Assembly (NCBI GenBank): GCA_902527215.1
Contig: CABZOF010000001.1
Span: 499,498-563,497 of the forward strand
Direction of reading: 5' to 3'
DNA length: 64,000 bases
Origin: an uncultured Pelagibacteraceae bacterium
GTDB taxonomy: Bacteria; Pseudomonadota; Alphaproteobacteria; Pelagibacterales; Pelagibacteraceae
Shown: in pieces, positions 18,624 to 27,594 of the stretch
Numbering within the stretch: position 1 is the first letter of the stretch
Layout: every line of letters begins with the position of its first letter
Position numbers and translations under genes: made by a program
Notes under the pieces: generated by a model
Database searches by the model: none
The model's input: only the letters and a program-made list of their open reading frames with translations
Told to the model about the DNA's origin: nothing

Positions 18624-19685
18624 TTGTTGCCAAAGTTAACAATTTTAATTGTTATATTTTTTATCTATAATTCCTTTACATTAGCTATGGAAAAAATACC
18701 TTATCATCATTTACCAGACGGTAGTTTTAGAAATCCTGAAGGATCTCCAGAACGAAACTCAAATTTTAAGTGGTCATTTAAAATATTTAATAAGGAAAAG
18801 AAAAAACTTGATATGGCTATTCCCGAGGATCACGCTATTGAAAAACAAAAAGTACTTTCAGATTTAGAAAATCTGAAAAATGACGATTATGTTGGCTGGA
18901 TAGGACATGCAACCTTCTTAATTAAGCTTGGAAATACAACAATAATAACTGATCCAGTATTTTCAAAAAATGCAGGACCTTTAATTTTTGGTCCAAAAAG
19001 ATTTACCAAAACAGCCTTAAACTTAAATGAACTTCCAAAAACTGATTTATTTCTTCTAACACATAATCACTATGATCACCAAGATATGAGAACAATAAGA
19101 AAATTTCCTTTTAAAGATGCAAAGGTTCTACTTCCTTTAAGACTTGGAAAATATTTTACAAGAAACAAATATAAAGATGTGAACGAAATGGATTGGTATG
19201 ATAAAATTAAGGTTAATGAGGATTTAAAAGTAATATTAGTTCCTGCAGTGCATTGGTCAAAAAGAAGTTTGACAGATACTAACAAAACATTGTGGGGAAA
19301 TTTTTTAATCGAATATAAAAATAAAAAAATACTTTTTGCATGTGATACTGGTGTAGGAAATATTTATAAAGAATTAGGTGAAAAATATGGGCCTATTGAT
19401 TTAACTTTTATTAATATTGGTGCTTATAATTTTTATCCATTATCTCCAAATAAAGATAAATCTTCTTATCATACTAATCCCGAAGAGGCTCTTAGCATCG
19501 CCAGAGATCTAAAAAGCAAAAAAGTATTAGGAATGCATTGGGGAACTTTCGTTTTATCTTTAGAGCCAATAATGGAACCACCGGTTAGATTTAAAGATAA
19601 TGCAGAAAAATATGGTTTTAAAAAAGAAGATGCAATTATTTTTAAAATTGGTGAATTTCAGTCTTTAAAAAGTTTAGGAATTTAA
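18624..19685 (+). CDS. MBL-fold metallohydrolase (UlaG/NAPE-PLD-like)
   Basis: WIGHATFLIKLGNTTIITDPVFSK, LLTHNHYDHQD, PAVHWSKRS, GMHWGTF; likely TTG start. Confidence 0.85.
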   Translation: MLPKLTILIVIFFIYNSFTLAMEKIPYHHLPDGSFRNPEGSPERNSNFKWSFKIFNKEKKKLDMAIPEDHAIEKQKVLSDLENLKNDDYVGWIGHATFLIKLGNTTIITDPVFSKNAGPLIFGPKRFTKTALNLNELPKTDLFLLTHNHYDHQDMRTIRKFPFKDAKVLLPLRLGKYFTRNKYKDVNEMDWYDKIKVNEDLKVILVPAVHWSKRSLTDTNKTLWGNFLIEYKNKKILFACDTGVGNIYKELGEKYGPIDLTFINIGAYNFYPLSPNKDKSSYHTNPEEALSIARDLKSKKVLGMHWGTFVLSLEPIMEPPVRFKDNAEKYGFKKEDAIIFKIGEFQSLKSLGI

Positions 19686-19929
19686 CAACAGCCGCAAGTT
19701 TTTTTGGCTTGCTTTTTTCTTCTTTTAATAACTCTGTTTCAGCTTTTGCTATTTCTAACTCTTTTGCACTTTCTTCAAGTGTAATTTTTTCTTGTAAAAG
19801 TTTATTTTCAAAATATGCATAAAGAGATTTAAACCCTAGCTTAGATGCTTTTTTTTCTTCGTAATTTTTTCTACCTTTTAAATTATCAATTATTTCTAAT
19901 ATTTGTGGGTTTTGTATATCATTTTTATC
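19642..19929 (-). pseudogene. Possible frameshifted small coiled-coil gene, no ATG in the open frame
   Basis: Stop-free minus-strand frame reads ...NPQILEIIDNLKGRKNYEEKKASKLGFKSLYAYFENKLLQEKITLEESAKELEIAKAETELLKEEKSKPKK; single-base changes at each end would give an ATG start and a KKTCGCC-stop end. Confidence 0.4.
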
Positions 19930-19961
19930 TCATAAATTAAAAAAATTTCAATTACAATTTA

Positions 19962-21101
19962 TTAAAGGTTTTCAACTATTTTAGGAATATATTTTTTAAA
20001 GTTAAAAAAACCTTTGTTACAAAACTTCCATGAATTTTGATCTAATTTTCTATAAAGAAACTGAATATTTTTTAGTGAGTTTTGATTTATGTAATCTAAA
20101 TTTTCTCCAACAGTTGGATAAAGGCAGTAACAACTTTCTAAGTTTTTAGTTTCATTTATATCAATAATCTCACAATTAATTGATTTTTCCTCTAACCTTT
20201 TCTTTTGTTCCTCAATTAAACTAGCCTTAAAATTTACTACATTTTCACTAAGCTGAATATTTCTATTTTCATTTTTATTTTCAATAAGAAGAATTTTTTT
20301 GAATTTTTGAATTGCAAAGTCAGTGATTTCAAATGCTAAGTTATTTTCAAAAACTAGTAAGTTTTTCTCTTCAATATTTATCGGATTTTCAAAATTTTTA
20401 TGAAGAATAGTATAATTTTTATCACTTATTATTGGGGGTGCATTTTCATTAAGTTTTATATTTTCAAATCTATTATTTGTAAATTTTTTTATATTCCATT
20501 CACTTGCAAGATAATGTTTTCCTTGAGTTTGAATACCTGCAACCCAACGCCAACCTAAAGTATTTGATGCAGTATCACCATCATACAAGTGTTGCATAAA
20601 AAATTCCGCACCAAGTTGCCAAGGTAGGTCTAGTGTAAATATCCAAATGCTGGCAAACCACATTCTGGTATGATTATGTAAATAATTATAAGTCTTTAAT
20701 TCATTTATCCACTCATTAAAACATTCAATGTTAGTTTTACCTTCAATGGCATTTAAGTAACTTTTATTATCTTTAAACTCTTCTTTTATTCTTTTTAAAT
20801 CTAATAAATAATCATCCCATACTCCAGATCGTAGTTCCATCCATCCTTTCCAATAAGTTCTCCATAGAACTTCTTGAATAAATTTTTCATTTTTTGAAAA
20901 AGAAAATTTCTCCAGTGACTTACTAATCACCTCCTTTTCATTAATTACCCCGTGTGTTATGTATGGTGATAGGCAAGATGTATTAGATCTTTTATCAGGA
21001 CCAAAGTCAAAATTTCTTAGTTTTGAATAATCTTCTAAATTTTTCTCAATGAAGATATTGAGATTTTCAATAGCTGTTTGTCTTGTTGGTTTTAAATTCA
21101 T
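19962..21101 (-). CDS. Photolyase/cryptochrome-like FAD-binding domain protein
   Basis: RSNTSCLSPYITHGVI, FIQEVLWRTYWKGWMELR, HNHTRMWFASIWIFTLDLPWQLGAEFFMQHLYDGDTASNTLGWRWVAGIQTQGKHYLAS. Confidence 0.8.
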   Translation of the reverse strand: MNLKPTRQTAIENLNIFIEKNLEDYSKLRNFDFGPDKRSNTSCLSPYITHGVINEKEVISKSLEKFSFSKNEKFIQEVLWRTYWKGWMELRSGVWDDYLLDLKRIKEEFKDNKSYLNAIEGKTNIECFNEWINELKTYNYLHNHTRMWFASIWIFTLDLPWQLGAEFFMQHLYDGDTASNTLGWRWVAGIQTQGKHYLASEWNIKKFTNNRFENIKLNENAPPIISDKNYTILHKNFENPINIEEKNLLVFENNLAFEITDFAIQKFKKILLIENKNENRNIQLSENVVNFKASLIEEQKKRLEEKSINCEIIDINETKNLESCYCLYPTVGENLDYINQNSLKNIQFLYRKLDQNSWKFCNKGFFNFKKYIPKIVENL

Positions 21102-21201
21102 AATTTTTAATTTTATTTTTAATAATTTAAATTTGAAAAATGTAAAGAGCTCAAAAAAACTTAACTGGAGACCATTATTATTGGAAAATAATTTCTTTAT
21201 T

Positions 21202-22386
21202 TTACCTTAATTTTTTCTTATGAAAATTAATAAATCTTTCAACGTTTGATTTATTGAAAGTTTTATTTTCCTCGAAAGAGACTTTTTTCATTGAGTAAGC
21301 ATTACTGGAAGTTTGTCTCGATTGAATTGTAATATTTCCTTTATAAAGTTTTAGTTTAACAGATCCATTTACTTTATTTCTTTTTAGATCAACTATTTTT
21401 TGAAGTTTAAATCTTTCATTTGAATACCAATAACCATTATAAACAAGCTCTGCATACCTTGGCATAACCTCATCTTTTTTATGCATTGTATTTTTGTCCA
21501 GAGTAACAGATTCTATTGCTCTGTGTGCCACAAGCAATAATGTTCCTCCAGGAGTTTCATAAACTCCTCTAGACTTTATTCCAATAAATCTATTCTCGAC
21601 TAAATCCACTCTTCCTATTCCATTTCTTCCAGCTAATAGATTTAATTTATCCAAAACTTTTGCTGGAGATAATTTTTTTCCATTTAAACCAACAGGGTCA
21701 CCATTTTTGTAATTAATAGTAATAAAGCTTGGTTTATTTGGAGCCTTTTCAGGAGAAGTTGTCCTTTGAAAAATAAATTCAGGTGCAGAATTTTTAGGAT
21801 TTTCTAAAACTTTTCCCTCTGTTGAAGTATGAAATAAATTATCATCAACTGAGAAAGGTGGTGCACCTTTTTTATCTTTTGGAATTGATATTCCATGTTT
21901 TTTTGCATAATTGATTAGATCTGTTCTTGATTTTAATTTCCAAATTCTCCATGGCGCAATTATTTTAATTTTAGGACCAAAGTAATGATATCCTAGTTCA
22001 AATCTCACCTGGTCGTTTCCTTTTCCTGTTGACCCATGTGAGACAGCATAAGCATTAAATTTTTTAGCAACTCTAATTTGATCTTTTGCAATTAATGGTC
22101 TAGCAATCGATGTCCCTAATAAATAAACACCTTCATAAAGAGCATGACCTCTAATCATTGGATATACATAATCTTTAACAAAAATATTTTTTAAATCTTG
22201 GATTATTATTTTTTTTACACCTAGTTTTTTTGCATTCTTTATTATTTTTTTTCTGTCCATTTCCTGCCCAACATCAGCAGTGTAGGCTATAACTTCAGCA
22301 TCGTAATTTTCTTGAAGCCATTTAAGAATGATAGACGTATCCAAACCACCTGAATAGGCGAGTACAATCTTCTTTTGTCTTTTCAT
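21202..22386 (-). CDS. argG: Argininosuccinate synthase
   Basis: KIVLAYSGGLDTSIILKWL, SHGSTGKGNDQVRFE, NGIGRVDLVENRFIGIKSRGVYETPGGTLL. Confidence 0.96.
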   Translation of the reverse strand: MKRQKKIVLAYSGGLDTSIILKWLQENYDAEVIAYTADVGQEMDRKKIIKNAKKLGVKKIIIQDLKNIFVKDYVYPMIRGHALYEGVYLLGTSIARPLIAKDQIRVAKKFNAYAVSHGSTGKGNDQVRFELGYHYFGPKIKIIAPWRIWKLKSRTDLINYAKKHGISIPKDKKGAPPFSVDDNLFHTSTEGKVLENPKNSAPEFIFQRTTSPEKAPNKPSFITINYKNGDPVGLNGKKLSPAKVLDKLNLLAGRNGIGRVDLVENRFIGIKSRGVYETPGGTLLLVAHRAIESVTLDKNTMHKKDEVMPRYAELVYNGYWYSNERFKLQKIVDLKRNKVNGSVKLKLYKGNITIQSRQTSSNAYSMKKVSFEENKTFNKSNVERFINFHKKKLR

Positions 22387-22899
22387 TTAAGTGCAGCTTT
22401 TTTTTGCAGCGTTATAAGCTTTTGTAAAACCCATTAAAGAATAGTCATCAGTAGTTTGAGTACCACTTTGTTTATAAGCAGTTATCATTAGTCTAGATGC
22501 CTTTTTCATTCTTTTAATTATTTTTTGTTCTGTTTTTCCACTTGAAATCCAAGCAAATTTATTTTGTGGTAAATCAAATTCAAATTTAGATTTACCCGAT
22601 GTGGCTAAAATAGTATTTTGTGGATTAAAATCGTAACCAGATGTTATGCTCACTTCATCTGAAATCTTGTCTTCAGGTCTAAATGAAACAAATATTCTAG
22701 CCTCTCTATTACTTGCTTTAGGTGATTGTCTAACTGGAACCGAATAAGCAAAACAGATTTTTCCAGTTTCATTAAAAACTGCAACTGCATTCCAATCTTT
22801 AAATGTACCTAATTTTGTTAAATCCTCAGACTGAGCCAAGGTTATTGAAAATACAGATAATATTAGTGTTTTTACAAATATTCTTTTAATTATGGACAT
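22387..22899 (-). CDS. Invasion-associated locus B (IalB)-like exported protein
   Basis: Signal peptide plus FKDWNAVAVFNETGKICFAYSVPV...KMKKASRLMITAYKQSGTQTTDDYSLMGFTKAYNAAKKSC. Confidence 0.7.
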   Translation of the reverse strand: MSIIKRIFVKTLILSVFSITLAQSEDLTKLGTFKDWNAVAVFNETGKICFAYSVPVRQSPKASNREARIFVSFRPEDKISDEVSITSGYDFNPQNTILATSGKSKFEFDLPQNKFAWISSGKTEQKIIKRMKKASRLMITAYKQSGTQTTDDYSLMGFTKAYNAAKKSCT

Positions 22900-23924
22900 G
22901 GATTAGGATATTTTTTTTGAACATTGTTTATTTCTTTTATTACCTCACTATCAAGATTCACTTTTACACTTTCTAAGTTAGTTTTCAACTGCTCCATAGT
23001 AGTTGCTCCTATTATAACACTTGTCATAAAGTCTTGTACTTCACAGAATTTTATACACATTTGACTCATATTTAGATTAAACTTTTGACTAATCTTGTAA
23101 TATTCTTCAACAGCATTTTCCATATTAGGTTTTCTGTATCTTTTCCAAAAATCAAAATCTCTTTTCATTCTTGAACCTTCTGGAAATTGATTATTTCTAT
23201 ATTTTCCAGTCAAGTATCCGCTTGCAAGGGGTGAATAAGCTAAACAGCCAATTTTTTCTCTTATTGATACCTCTGCAACTCCAATTTCATATGTCCTATT
23301 TAATAAATTATAAGGATTTTGTATTGACATCATTCTAGGAAGATTTTTAATTTTTGAAATTTGAAGATATTTCATTACACCCCAAGGGGTTTCATTTGAT
23401 AAACCAATATATCTAATTTTGCCTTCCTCAATAAATTTTTTTAAATTTTCCAAAACATCTTCAAATTTATTCCAGTCATTTTCTTTGTGCTCGTACCCCA
23501 ATCTTCCAAAGTTATTAACGTTTCTTTCTGGCCAATGTAATTGATAAAGATCAATATAATCAGTTTTTAATCTTTTTAGACTTCCATGAAGAGCATCCTT
23601 TAAGTTTTTACCTGTAAAACTATTTTCTCCATTTCGAATATATTTTCTATCAGGCCCTCCAACTTTGGAAGCAAGTATTACTTCAGTTCTTCTTTTTGTC
23701 TTCTCAAACCAATTCCCAATTATTATCTCAGTATGACCAAATGTTTCTGCTTTTGGAGGTACAGAATAAAGTTCTGCAGTATCCCAAAAGTTTACGCCAT
23801 TATCTAAGGAGTAATCTATTTGTTCAAATGCTTCATTTTGGCTATTTTGTTCACCCCAAGTCATTGTTCCAAGACAAATTGTGCTCACATTCAGGTCTGT
23901 ATTTCCTAGTTTTTTATAATTCAT
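22890..23924 (-). CDS. Aldo/keto reductase, Tas-like
   Basis: LGNTDLNVSTICLGTMTWGEQN, NFWDTAELYSVPP, DYIDLYQLHWPER, IGLSNETPWGVM. Confidence 0.92.
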   Translation of the reverse strand: MNYKKLGNTDLNVSTICLGTMTWGEQNSQNEAFEQIDYSLDNGVNFWDTAELYSVPPKAETFGHTEIIIGNWFEKTKRRTEVILASKVGGPDRKYIRNGENSFTGKNLKDALHGSLKRLKTDYIDLYQLHWPERNVNNFGRLGYEHKENDWNKFEDVLENLKKFIEEGKIRYIGLSNETPWGVMKYLQISKIKNLPRMMSIQNPYNLLNRTYEIGVAEVSIREKIGCLAYSPLASGYLTGKYRNNQFPEGSRMKRDFDFWKRYRKPNMENAVEEYYKISQKFNLNMSQMCIKFCEVQDFMTSVIIGATTMEQLKTNLESVKVNLDSEVIKEINNVQKKYPNPCP

Positions 23925-23993
23925 AAATTTTTGCTGTATTTATTACATTTATTTTGGCGACTTGAAAATCTTAAAAAAAAATCTTATATAAAT

Positions 23994-24755
23994 ATGATGG
24001 AATTTAATAAAGATAATATTTTGAATAAAGGTACAACAGTTAAACAAACTGTTGTTATGGATGAAGGCTTAAGAGCCTACATGCTTAAAGTTTATAACTA
24101 TATGGCAACTGGTGTCTTGCTTACTGGAATAATAGCACTTTTATCATTTAAAATGTCAGTTGTAACAGATCCAAACGGAGCTATAGTTGGCTTAACAGAA
24201 TTTGGGAATGCAATTTATTTATCAGGTTTAAAATGGATTGTAATGTTAGCCCCATTAGGAATTGTGTTTTACATGAGTTTTGGAATTAATAAAATGAGTG
24301 CTTCAAAAGCTCAAACAACATTTTGGGTATTTGCTGCATTAATGGGATTATCTCTTTCATCAATATTACTTGTTTACACAGGTTTAAGTGTAACAAGAGT
24401 ATTCTTTATTTCTTCAGCAACATTTGGTGCAATGAGTATCTATGGTTACACAACAAAAAGAGATTTAACTAAGATGGGATCTTTTTTAATGATGGGTTTA
24501 ATAGGAATTATAATTGCATCAGTGGTAAATATATTCTTAAAATCATCAATGATGTATTTTGCAATATCAATAATTGGCGTTTTAGTATTTGTTGGCTTAA
24601 CGGCATACGATACACAAAAAATCAAAAACATGTATGCTGCCTCTGATAGTGGTGAGTTAATGGGTAAAAAAGCTGTTATGGGAGCACTAACTTTATATTT
24701 AGATTTTATAAATTTATTTATAATGCTTTTAAGATTATTTGGTCAAAGAAGATAA
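23994..24755 (+). CDS. Bax inhibitor-1 / YccA family membrane protein
   Basis: Multiple TM segments, YTGLSVTRVFFISSATFGAMSIYGYTTKRDLTKMG, GLTAYDTQKIKNMY. Start trimmed to MMEFNKDN. Confidence 0.92.
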   Translation: MMEFNKDNILNKGTTVKQTVVMDEGLRAYMLKVYNYMATGVLLTGIIALLSFKMSVVTDPNGAIVGLTEFGNAIYLSGLKWIVMLAPLGIVFYMSFGINKMSASKAQTTFWVFAALMGLSLSSILLVYTGLSVTRVFFISSATFGAMSIYGYTTKRDLTKMGSFLMMGLIGIIIASVVNIFLKSSMMYFAISIIGVLVFVGLTAYDTQKIKNMYAASDSGELMGKKAVMGALTLYLDFINLFIMLLRLFGQRR

Positions 24756-24758
24756 AAA

Positions 24759-25097
24759 CTAAATTTTTTTCCAATCAACTTTTTTCAAGAGTATCTTAAG
24801 ATCGTATGAATTTTTTAGTATCTTACCATTAGTATCTGTAATTAAATATTTAAGATTTTTGTTTGAAGGCTTAAAATTTTTACAAATTTTGTATATAGCT
24901 TTTTCAGCAGCATTTTTAAAAACGCTAAAACTTACCTGCTTTACCGAAATAGAAAGACCATAGTCTTTCCAATTGCCCGAGGAAACCATTTTTGCATAAA
25001 GATCTAAAATAATTTTTAGTTCAGTTCTCTCAAAAAAAAGTTTTTTATCTTCATCCTTATTCGTATTATTTACTACTAATTTTAAATTTCTATTCAT
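24759..25097 (-). CDS. DUF2794-like protein
   Basis: FFERTELKIILDLYAKMVSSGNWKDYGLSISVKQVSFSVFKNAAEKAIYKI. Confidence 0.75.
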   Translation of the reverse strand: MNRNLKLVVNNTNKDEDKKLFFERTELKIILDLYAKMVSSGNWKDYGLSISVKQVSFSVFKNAAEKAIYKICKNFKPSNKNLKYLITDTNGKILKNSYDLKILLKKVDWKKI

Positions 25098-25674
25098 TCA
25101 GTTTGTATTTGTTTATTAAACCTATTTGAAAAGCGGTAAAAATAAAGGTTATTGGCAACATTCCCCAAACTTTAAAGTTAACCCAAAATTCTTCTGATTG
25201 TGTTCTCCAAATTATTTCATTTAAAATCGCTAATCCAAAAAAGAAGTACGTCCATCTTTTATTTAAAATTTCCCATCCCTCATCACTTAATGGCATAGAT
25301 TTTCCAAGTAATTTTTTTAAAACTGGTTCATTTGTAAAATATTTGCCAAACATTAATGCAAGACCAAACAAAATATTTATTATTGTTGGCTTCATGTAAA
25401 TAAATATAGGATCATCAAAATAAATTGTTAAACCACCAAATAATGTAATCAATATACCGCTTATTAATGGTACTTTTGGAATTGTTTTTTCAACAATCCA
25501 CATAATTAAAACTGCTATTATTGTTGCAACTATAAGTGGAGGTATTGCAACAATTAAATTTTTATCATTATTATAATAAAAATAAAAAAATATTACCAAA
25601 GGCCCTAAATCAGTAACAAATTTTAAAACAGATTTATTCACTGCTACATAATAGCAGAATAATAAAACATTCAC
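25090..25674 (-). CDS. Intracellular septation protein A / YciB family
   Basis: DLGPLVIFFYFYY, PLISGILITLFGGLTIYFDDPIFIYMKPTIIN, NEIIWRTQSEEFWVNFKVWGMLPITFIF. Confidence 0.92.
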   Translation of the reverse strand: MNVLLFCYYVAVNKSVLKFVTDLGPLVIFFYFYYNNDKNLIVAIPPLIVATIIAVLIMWIVEKTIPKVPLISGILITLFGGLTIYFDDPIFIYMKPTIINILFGLALMFGKYFTNEPVLKKLLGKSMPLSDEGWEILNKRWTYFFFGLAILNEIIWRTQSEEFWVNFKVWGMLPITFIFTAFQIGLINKYKLNE

Positions 25675-25718
25675 ATTTTTTTTATTGATTTTTATTTTTA
25701 AATATCCATATTTATTGT

Positions 25719-26039
25719 GTGACTGTTCAAAAAGGAAAATTTTCTATTGGAGACGTTGTAAAACATAAGCACTTCGACTTTAGAGGTGTTATTTATGATG
25801 TTGATTTTGAATTTAATAATTCTGAAGAGTGGTACCAATCTATACCAAAAAACGTAAGACCTAGAAAAGATCAACCATTCTATCATTTGTTAGCTGAAAA
25901 TGACGAAATCACTTACGAGGCATACGTTTCTGAGCAAAATTTATTAGTGGATGACTCTGATGAACCAATAAAACACCCTCTAATCAACGAAATATTCTCA
26001 GGAAAAAAGGGCTCTGGTTACTTTAAGCCTTCTAATTAA
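25719..26039 (+). CDS. hspQ: Heat shock protein HspQ / hemimethylated DNA-binding family (GTG start)
   Basis: KFSIGDVVKHKHFDFRGVIYDVDFEF, RPRKDQPFYHLLAEN, YVSEQNLL. Confidence 0.9.
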   Translation: MTVQKGKFSIGDVVKHKHFDFRGVIYDVDFEFNNSEEWYQSIPKNVRPRKDQPFYHLLAENDEITYEAYVSEQNLLVDDSDEPIKHPLINEIFSGKKGSGYFKPSN

Positions 26040-26106
26040 GCTAATTTACATTATTTAAACACATTTCGTGCAAACCTTCGTCATAGATTATGTCTAAAAT
26101 AAATTA

Positions 26107-26171
26107 TATTTTGACCAAGGGCGCTATAATCCCCATTTATTTTATCTCCCTCTGCGTCCTTGGTCAGAATA
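26107..26171. other. 18-bp stem / 29-nt loop structure between hspQ and ccmC (possible ncRNA, 5' leader or paired operator)
   Basis: tattttgaccaagggcgc (26107-26124) pairs with gcgtccttggtcagaata (26154-26171), two G-U wobbles, no mismatches. Confidence 0.6.
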
Positions 26172-26222
26172 ACTCATCAGAAAAATTTTCATAAATTAAA
26201 TTTGTGTTATAGATAACAGGAA

Positions 26223-26930
26223 ATGCTCAACTATTTAAAACCAAACAATCTACTTAAAATTATCAATAAAACACAAAAATATGTATTTATTATTTTTTTA
26301 GTAATTATAAGCATTGGCCTTGTTGAGGCATTAGTACTTTCACCTGAAGACTATAAACAAAGCGATTCAGTGAGAATTATGTATGTACATGTCCCAGCAG
26401 CTTGGATTTCTCTTGGAATTTTTTCTTTAATTGCTGTTTTGTCATTTGGTATTTTAGTTTTTAAAAATAAGAATCTTTCTTTAATAACAAAAAGCTTAGC
26501 ACCATCTGGCTTTGTCTTTAATGTTATTGCTTTGGTTACAGGATCTATCTGGGGTAAACCTACTTGGGGAACTTGGTGGGCATGGGATGCAAGAATAACA
26601 TCAATGTTATTACTTGCTTTTTTCTATTTAATGTTTCTTCTAAGTTGGAGGGTAACTGACAACGAAGAAAAAGCCGTAAAGATTAGTTCGTACATAGCAA
26701 TAATAGGTTTAATAAATGTACCAATAATCAAATTTTCTGTTGAATGGTGGTCAACATTGCACCAACCTTCTTCAGTAAATATTTTTACAGAAACTTCTAT
26801 TCATGCTTCGATGTTGTTACCTTTAGGTATAATGACTGCGGCATTTGCACTTTTTTCACTTTTGATATTTTTGATGAAATATAATACAGAACTGATAAAA
26901 ATAAAAAATAAAGGATTAGATAGATTATGA
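26223..26930 (+). CDS. ccmC: Heme exporter permease CcmC
   Basis: VHVPAAWISLGIF, GSIWGKPTWGTWWAWDARITSMLLL, WWSTLHQPSSV. Confidence 0.95.
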   Translation: MLNYLKPNNLLKIINKTQKYVFIIFLVIISIGLVEALVLSPEDYKQSDSVRIMYVHVPAAWISLGIFSLIAVLSFGILVFKNKNLSLITKSLAPSGFVFNVIALVTGSIWGKPTWGTWWAWDARITSMLLLAFFYLMFLLSWRVTDNEEKAVKISSYIAIIGLINVPIIKFSVEWWSTLHQPSSVNIFTETSIHASMLLPLGIMTAAFALFSLLIFLMKYNTELIKIKNKGLDRL

Positions 26931-27160
26931 TTAACGAAGTTTTATACATGAATGGATATGGTCTCTATGTATGGTCTTCTTTTGTATTTACTCTTTCTTG
27001 TTTCTGTATTTTATATTCAGTAATCAAACTTCAACTTGTTAAAGAGCAAAAGAAATTTAGGGCTCGTCTTGAAAATTTAGACACTGATAAAATTGAAATA
27101 GCAAAAAAACAAGAGACATATAAAGAATTACTAGCTACTTCATCTGCGTCTAAAATTTAA
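26927..27160 (+). CDS. ccmD: Heme exporter protein CcmD
   Basis: [15 protein letters not shown] short single-TM protein between ccmC and ccmE. Confidence 0.8.
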   Translation: MINEVLYMNGYGLYVWSSFVFTLSCFCILYSVIKLQLVKEQKKFRARLENLDTDKIEIAKKQETYKELLATSSASKI

Positions 27161-27171
27161 TTTTTATTTTC

Positions 27172-27594
27172 ATGTATGGTAAAAAAGTTAAACTAAGGGC
27201 CATCTTTATATTATCTATATTCTTTTCATCGGTCTTAATTGTATTTTTAATTTTTAAATCACTTGAGGAAAACGTTGTTTATTTTAAATCACCTACAGAA
27301 ATAAAAAATTTAACAGAGTTAACATCAAAAAAAATAAGAGTTGGGGGCATGGTTAAAGAAAAATCAATTAATGTCAATCAGTCAGAAGTTAACTTTGTCA
27401 TCACTGACTTCAAAAATGAACTAATTGTAAATTATAGTGGTTCAGTTCCAAATTTATTTGAAGAAGGAAAAGGAGTTGTAGCTGAAGGTTATTTAAAAGA
27501 TCGTAATTTTTTAACTGCGGTTAAAATATTAGCAAAACATGATGAAAATTATATGCCACCCGAGGTGAAAGAGGCATTAAAAGAGAGTAATTAA
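27172..27594 (+). CDS. ccmE: Cytochrome c maturation heme chaperone CcmE
   Basis: [47 protein letters not shown]. Confidence 0.95.
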   Translation: MYGKKVKLRAIFILSIFFSSVLIVFLIFKSLEENVVYFKSPTEIKNLTELTSKKIRVGGMVKEKSINVNQSEVNFVITDFKNELIVNYSGSVPNLFEEGKGVVAEGYLKDRNFLTAVKILAKHDENYMPPEVKEALKESN

